Assembly: GCA_949294425.1 (NCBI GenBank)
Contig: CASFHJ010000110.1
Coordinates: 1-9,816 of the forward strand
DNA: 9,816 nucleotides
Direction of reading: 5' to 3'
DNA from: an uncultured Campylobacter sp.
GTDB lineage: Bacteria; Campylobacterota; Campylobacteria; Campylobacterales; Campylobacteraceae
Shown: piece by piece, positions 7,131 through 9,816 of the stretch
Numbering within the stretch: the first letter of the stretch is position 1
How the letters are laid out: each line of letters begins with the position of its first letter
Translations under genes and position numbers: made by a program
The notes under the pieces: generated by a model
What the model was told of the DNA's origin: nothing
What the model saw: the letters and a program-made list of their open reading frames with translations, nothing else
Database searches by the model: none

Positions 7131-7562
7131 GTGTTTTATAAAAAAATTTATCTTTTAAGTCTTGTTTTATTGATACTTTTTGCAGTATTTTTTTATAAAA
7201 AGCTAGGAATTAATAATGAGGACTTGGTTTTTTATTGTGATCTGAGCTCTAATGATTGTTCTTTTTTAATAAATGATAAAAATATATCAATAAAAAGCTC
7301 TGCAAAACCTATACTTCCTATGAATGAATTTCAAATTTTTATAGAAAATTTAGGAGATTATAAGGACTTAAAAGCCAAACTTTTTGGTCTTAATATGTAT
7401 ATGGGCGATATTTTATTAAAATTTGAAAAAATAGGTGAAAATTTGTATAAAAGTGATGTAGTTATAAGCTCTTGTCCTCTTGATATTATGAGATATAGGT
7501 TATCTTTGCTTGAGGGTGAAAGGGCTTTAAATTTAGCCTTTGACTTTGAGGTAAAAAGATGA
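7131..7562 (+). CDS. Membrane-anchored periplasmic protein of the copper-delivery operon (unnamed family)
   Basis: I do not recognise a named family. The 143-residue product has an N-terminal hydrophobic anchor at about 6-22 with basic flanks, then about 120 residues predicted to face the periplasm. Possible metal-binding residues are Cys36 and Cys43, Met89 and Met91 in the LNMYMG motif (87-92), and Cys115 with Met120 in SSCPLDIM. From memory, proteins encoded beside Sco in other proteobacteria carry a similar M-x-MG ... C region, so a copper role is reasonable but inferred. The start is GTG, set directly against the TAA of the PCuAC gene. There is no clear Shine-Dalgarno and no in-frame ATG before codon 64, so translation probably depends on reinitiation. 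Its last four bases overlap the sco ATG. Confidence 0.75.
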   Translation: MFYKKIYLLSLVLLILFAVFFYKKLGINNEDLVFYCDLSSNDCSFLINDKNISIKSSAKPILPMNEFQIFIENLGDYKDLKAKLFGLNMYMGDILLKFEKIGENLYKSDVVISSCPLDIMRYRLSLLEGERALNLAFDFEVKR

Positions 7563-8104
7563 AAAAATCCTTGTTTTTATTAGGTATTTTTTTGCTATTT
7601 TTACTTGCTATATTTTTTTTTCAAGAAAAAAAATACAAATATGATTTTAACTTACTTGGAGAAAATAATAAAACTTACACCTTAAAAGACTTTAACAATG
7701 AAAAGATAATCATATATTTTGGCTTCACAAACTGCCCTGACGTCTGCCCTGCAACACTTTCTTTGCTAAGTAAGGAACTTAAAAAAATAAATAAAGATGT
7801 AAAAATACTGCTTATATCACTTGACTTGGAAAACGATAAAGATATAGCCTCCTCCACAGAGTGGTTGAGATATTTTTATAAAAACTCTATTTTTCTACTA
7901 TCAAAAAATGAAATTGATTTAGAGGATCTAAGCAAAAGATACGGGGTAATATATAAAAAGATAGCACAAAAAGATAGTTTATTAAAATATAGCGTGGCTC
8001 ATAGCTCTTATTTATTTTTATTTGATAATTCAAACTTTGTGGAAAGAATAGATAATTTTTCTAGTAAGAACCTAAGCCAAAGGCTTAGGTTATTTTTACA
8101 ATAA
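7559..8104 (+). CDS. Sco1/SenC/PrrC copper metallochaperone
   Basis: This 181-residue thioredoxin-fold protein is anchored by an N-terminal transmembrane segment (about 4-21), with the domain in the periplasm. The Sco copper site is complete: Cys59 and Cys63 in FTNCPDVCP and the distal ligand His148 in SVAHSSYLFLFD. GFTNCPDVCP is the family signature. Sco proteins deliver copper to, or keep reduced, the copper site of terminal oxidases; here the likely client is the cbb3 oxidase of Campylobacter. It overlaps the preceding unnamed gene by four bases (ATGA). The N-terminal coding sequence carries a T9 run (7613-7621) and an A8 run (7626-7633). Its last codons form a rho-independent hairpin, and its stop lies nine bases inside the convergent cysM gene. 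Confidence 0.93.
   Translation: MKKSLFLLGIFLLFLLAIFFFQEKKYKYDFNLLGENNKTYTLKDFNNEKIIIYFGFTNCPDVCPATLSLLSKELKKINKDVKILLISLDLENDKDIASSTEWLRYFYKNSIFLLSKNEIDLEDLSKRYGVIYKKIAQKDSLLKYSVAHSSYLFLFDNSNFVERIDNFSSKNLSQRLRLFLQ
8069..8097 (+). terminator. Rho-independent terminator inside the 3' end of sco
   Basis: A perfect 10-base stem, AACCTAAGCC (8069-8078) and GGCTTAGGTT (8082-8091), with loop AAA, is followed by ATTTTT. The T run follows the stem in the plus direction, so it fits the copper operon best. It sits in sco codons ahead of the TAA at 8102-8104. On the minus strand the hairpin falls a few bases after the cysM stop but lacks a T run, so it may only protect that 3' end. Confidence 0.8.
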
Positions 8105-9004
8105 GTCTGCAAATAAATCAGTTGAAATGTATCTTTCTGCGGTATCATTTAGCATAGTAAGCACTATTTTATCTGGGTTTTGTTTAGCTATCTCACTTGC
8201 TACAAAAACATTAGCACCGCTTGAAATTCCAACCATTATCCCGCTTTTTGCAAGTTTTTTAGCTGTACTTATGGCATTTTCATTGCTAACCGTTTTTATC
8301 TCGTCTATAACATCTTTATTTAGTATAGCTGGTAGGAAATTAGCACCTATGCCTTGAATTTTATGAGGACCAGCCTTATTTTGAGATAACAAAGGCGATG
8401 CCTCTGGCTCTACAGCTACTATCTTAACAGAGGAAAGTTTTTCTTTTAAAACCTCTCCAACCCCGCTTATAGTGCCACCCGTTCCAAAGCCTGCAACAAA
8501 GATGTCTATTTTATTATCCAAGTCCCTTAGGATTTCTAAAGCCGTGCCATTTCTGTGTGCATTTTTATTAGCTATATTTTCAAACTGAGATGGGATAAAA
8601 GAATTATTTATCTTATCTCTAAGTTCTAGGGCTTTGTTATAAGCTCCTTTCATACCCTCACTAGCAGGTGTAAGCTCTAAAATTGCACCAAATAAAGCCA
8701 TCATCTTTCTTCTTTCAATGCTCATGGACTCAGGCATCACGGCTATAAATTTTAGGTTTAAACAAGCACAAATCATAGCCAAAGATATACCTGTGTTACC
8801 ACTGGTGCTTTCTATAATAGTGCTATCTTGATTTATGATTTTTTCGTCAAGTGCCTTTTTTAGCATGGCATAAGCAGCCCTATCCTTTATAGAATGACTA
8901 GGATTGAAAAATTCACATTTTGCATATAAATTCTTAGCAAATGAACCTAGAGATAATATAGGAGTATTTCCTATCATATCACTTACGCTTGAGTAAACCT
9001 TCAT
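8096..9004 (-). CDS. cysM: Cysteine synthase (O-acetylserine sulfhydrylase)
   Basis: This PLP enzyme of fold type II makes L-cysteine from O-acetylserine and sulfide in the cytoplasm. With the ATG at 9004 it is 302 residues long. The PLP lysine is Lys40 in NPSHSIKDR (34-42). The substrate loop is TSGNTG (67-72), the cofactor phosphate loop GFGTGGT (172-178), and GISSGA (259-264) and ERYISTDLF (290-298) complete the family pattern. A TTG 15 bases upstream would add MKGFL, but it overlaps the GAAAGG ribosome binding site at 9017-9012, spaced seven bases from the ATG, so the ATG is preferred. Campylobacter orthologues are called cysM; the ERYxST ending looks CysK-like, so B-type thiosulfate use should not be assumed. 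It follows hupB and converges on sco. Confidence 0.93.
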   Translation of the reverse strand: MKVYSSVSDMIGNTPILSLGSFAKNLYAKCEFFNPSHSIKDRAAYAMLKKALDEKIINQDSTIIESTSGNTGISLAMICACLNLKFIAVMPESMSIERRKMMALFGAILELTPASEGMKGAYNKALELRDKINNSFIPSQFENIANKNAHRNGTALEILRDLDNKIDIFVAGFGTGGTISGVGEVLKEKLSSVKIVAVEPEASPLLSQNKAGPHKIQGIGANFLPAILNKDVIDEIKTVSNENAISTAKKLAKSGIMVGISSGANVFVASEIAKQNPDKIVLTMLNDTAERYISTDLFADLL

Positions 9005-9011
9005 GAGAAAA

Positions 9012-9017
9012 CCTTTC
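9012..9017 (-). promoter_or_regulatory. Ribosome binding site that fixes the cysM start
   Basis: GAAAGG on the minus strand lies seven bases before the ATG at 9004. The rival TTG start at 9019-9017 overlaps this site and has no Shine-Dalgarno of its own. Confidence 0.75.
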
Positions 9018-9053
9018 AAAAAAATAAAAGGGCAAGATAGTTAAAGAATAGAT

Positions 9054-9076
9054 AAAAGAGCCGTAAAATTCGGCTC
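9054..9076 (-). terminator. Terminator-like hairpin after hupB
   Basis: Read on the minus strand, GAGCCG pairs with CGGCTC across a 7-base loop (9058-9076) and is followed by TTTT and more T-rich sequence. It begins about 18 bases after the hupB stop. The T run is short, so some readthrough into cysM is plausible. Confidence 0.65.
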
Positions 9077-9093
9077 AATCAAAAAATATTTTA

Positions 9094-9390
9094 CTATTTT
9101 TTCTTCTTAACCTTACCGCCTGATACAGCTTCTTTAAGATTTTTACCAACCTTAAATTTAGCAACTTTTGTAGCTGGAACTTGTATAGTCTTACCAGTGC
9201 TTGGAACCCTAGCAGTTCTAGCTGCTCTTTTAGTTGTAGAGAAAGTTCCAAAACCTATAAAACTGATGCTATCTCCCTTAGCCAAAAGTTCTGTTATAGC
9301 ATTGATTGTAGCATCAACCGCAGAAGTGGCGTCTTTCTTTGTAAGCCCTGAAATTTGGGCAACCTTTGAAACAAAATCTGCTTTAGTCAT
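9094..9390 (-). CDS. hupB: DNA-binding protein HU
   Basis: This 98-residue histone-like protein binds and bends DNA as a dimer and organises the nucleoid. Helical residues 3-38 form the dimer body (MTKADFVSKVAQISG). The family signature IGFGTFSTTKRAARTAR runs at 45-61. The DNA-binding beta arm carries RVPSTGKTI (61-69) with the intercalating Pro63. The C-terminus continues past the usual 90 residues into a lysine tail (GGKVKKKK), a form seen in Campylobacter HU. The start has AAGGAG six bases upstream. A good promoter lies upstream (TTGCAA, 17 bases, TAGAAT) and a terminator-like hairpin follows. cysM lies downstream on the same strand, and a dsbA-like gene diverges upstream. Confidence 0.96.
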   Translation of the reverse strand: MTKADFVSKVAQISGLTKKDATSAVDATINAITELLAKGDSISFIGFGTFSTTKRAARTARVPSTGKTIQVPATKVAKFKVGKNLKEAVSGGKVKKKK

Positions 9391-9423
9391 ACAAAGCTCC
9401 TTGTGTAATTTAAAATGTGCCTA

Positions 9424-9452
9424 ATTCTAGCATATATTTTGGGCTTTTGCAA
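9424..9452 (-). promoter_or_regulatory. Predicted sigma-70 promoter of hupB
   Basis: On the minus strand TTGCAA (9452-9447) is separated by 17 bases from TAGAAT (9429-9424), preceded by TATGC as an extended -10. The leader would be about 27 bases, carrying the AAGGAG site. The clear -35 is better than most Campylobacter promoters and suits a highly expressed gene. Confidence 0.7.
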
Positions 9453-9478
9453 GATTTTTATTCAATTTTTTGCAAAAA
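9445..9478. repeat. Two TTTTGCAA sites at and above the hupB -35
   Basis: TTTTGCAA occurs at 9445-9452, covering the hupB -35, and again at 9468-9475 inside the perfect 12-base palindrome TTTTTGCAAAAA (9467-9478). The two are 23 bases apart, about two helical turns. They could be an operator pair, or curved A/T-tract DNA such as HU itself might bind. No known site matches with confidence. Confidence 0.35.
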
Positions 9479-9551
9479 TATAGCTTTTTCAAGGCTATTG
9501 TTTTCTTTAAATGCTTATATTATTAATGCTAAGTTAAATTTAAAATGCTAC

Positions 9552-9557
9552 TATAAG
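9552..9557 (+). promoter_or_regulatory. Possible -10 of the dsbA-like gene
   Basis: TATAAG after GCTAC is the best -10 candidate before the plus-strand gene, giving a leader near 30 bases. The ribosome binding site GAAAGG is at 9580-9585, eight bases from the ATG. No convincing -35 is present. Confidence 0.35.
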
Positions 9558-9593
9558 ACTTAAATACTAATATCTCTTTGAAAGGTTTAAAAA

Positions 9594-9816
9594 ATGAAAG
9601 CTAATAATTTTTTTTCTGTTTTTTTGCTTTTTCTACTCTTTTCATACAAGCTAAGTGCGATCAGCATGGGAGAGGAATACGAAAAGCTGAATAAAAATTT
9701 AAAAGATGAAACAAACACGGTTATAGCAGTTTTCGCCTTTACTTGCATTCACTGCTACAAGCATCATAAATTAAATACTCTGGCTAAGACAAAGGAAAAA
9801 ATCCCAGATTTAAAAT
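9594..9816 (+). CDS. DsbA-like thiol:disulfide oxidoreductase (5' part only)
   Basis: The window holds the first 74 codons of an open frame that runs off the edge. A signal peptide (MKANNFFSVFLLFLLFSYKLSA, cut near Ala22) leads to a thioredoxin-fold start: TVIAVFAFTCIHCYKHH, with the active-site pair Cys51 and Cys54 in a CIHC motif. CxHC with His before the second Cys is characteristic of DsbA, which introduces disulfides into periplasmic proteins; E. coli DsbA has CPHC. The start has GAAAGG eight bases upstream. It diverges from hupB across 203 bases. The signal-peptide coding sequence includes T8 (9608-9615) and T7 (9619-9625) runs. The missing remainder prevents choosing among the DsbA paralogues that Campylobacter often carries, so no gene symbol is given. 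Confidence 0.85.
   Translation, partial: MKANNFFSVFLLFLLFSYKLSAISMGEEYEKLNKNLKDETNTVIAVFAFTCIHCYKHHKLNTLAKTKEKIPDLK

Noticed and set aside
7675..7857. 60-codon minus-strand open frame
   Set aside because: It is antisense to the Sco catalytic region, Ser-rich by reverse translation, without any family feature.
8127..8357. 76-codon plus-strand frame with hydrophobic stretches
   Set aside because: It mirrors the C-terminal part of cysM; the hydrophobic look arises from reading antisense codons.
9005..9019. Five-residue N-terminal extension of cysM starting at TTG
   Set aside because: The TTG overlaps the Shine-Dalgarno that serves the ATG at 9004, and the added residues are not part of the family.
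9197..9424. 75-codon plus-strand frame across hupB
   Set aside because: It is the antisense shadow of hupB, and no start signal precedes it.
9480..9498. ATAGC...GCTAT inverted repeat as a terminator or operator
   Set aside because: The stem is only five AT-rich bases with a nine-base loop, and no gene ends there on either strand.

Overview
The window looks like chromosome from a thermophilic-type Campylobacter (Campylobacterota). It is AT-rich and densely packed, with genes overlapping by 1 to 4 bases. It carries Campylobacter/Helicobacter-type genes: a 98-residue HU with a lysine tail, a Pgp2/Csd6-type peptidoglycan L,D-carboxypeptidase, a short alanine racemase and a kpsMTED capsule export cluster. 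Species cannot be fixed from sequence alone. No tRNA, rRNA, CRISPR array, insertion sequence or prophage signal was seen, and no gene-free stretch exceeds about 205 bases.

Minus strand, 6593 down to 1: one tightly packed run of seven genes read right to left: pgp2, alr, a YhbP-family (UPF0306) protein, kpsM, kpsT, kpsE and kpsD. kpsD leaves the window before its stop. Joints are 1-base overlaps (pgp2/alr, alr/yhbP-like), a 66-base spacer with two small inverted repeats (before kpsM), 4-base ATGA overlaps (kpsM/kpsT, kpsT/kpsE) and a 1-base gap (kpsE/kpsD). Alr makes the D-alanine that enters the peptidoglycan stem peptide, and Pgp2 later removes the terminal D-alanine from tetrapeptides. KpsM/KpsT form the inner-membrane ABC transporter, KpsE the periplasmic adaptor and KpsD the outer-membrane export component for capsular polysaccharide. 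The run is therefore a cell-envelope block joining wall shape to capsule.

Plus strand, 6714 to 8104: a three-gene copper-delivery operon diverging from pgp2. It encodes a secreted PCuAC chaperone with an exact H-X10-M-X21-H-X-M site, a membrane-anchored unnamed protein with Met and Cys residues suggestive of metal binding, and a Sco1/SenC protein with CxxxC and a distal His. Together they probably load the CuA or CuB site of a terminal oxidase; in Campylobacter the obvious client is the cbb3 oxidase (inference). The two divergent operons are served by symmetrical, overlapping -10 elements. A strong hairpin terminator lies inside the last codons of sco, ahead of its stop codon.

Minus strand, 9390 down to 8096: hupB (HU) then cysM (cysteine synthase), separated by a terminator-like hairpin. 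cysM converges on sco with a 9-base overlap. Plus strand from 9594: the start of a secreted DsbA-like thiol oxidoreductase (CIHC motif), divergent from hupB and cut by the window edge.
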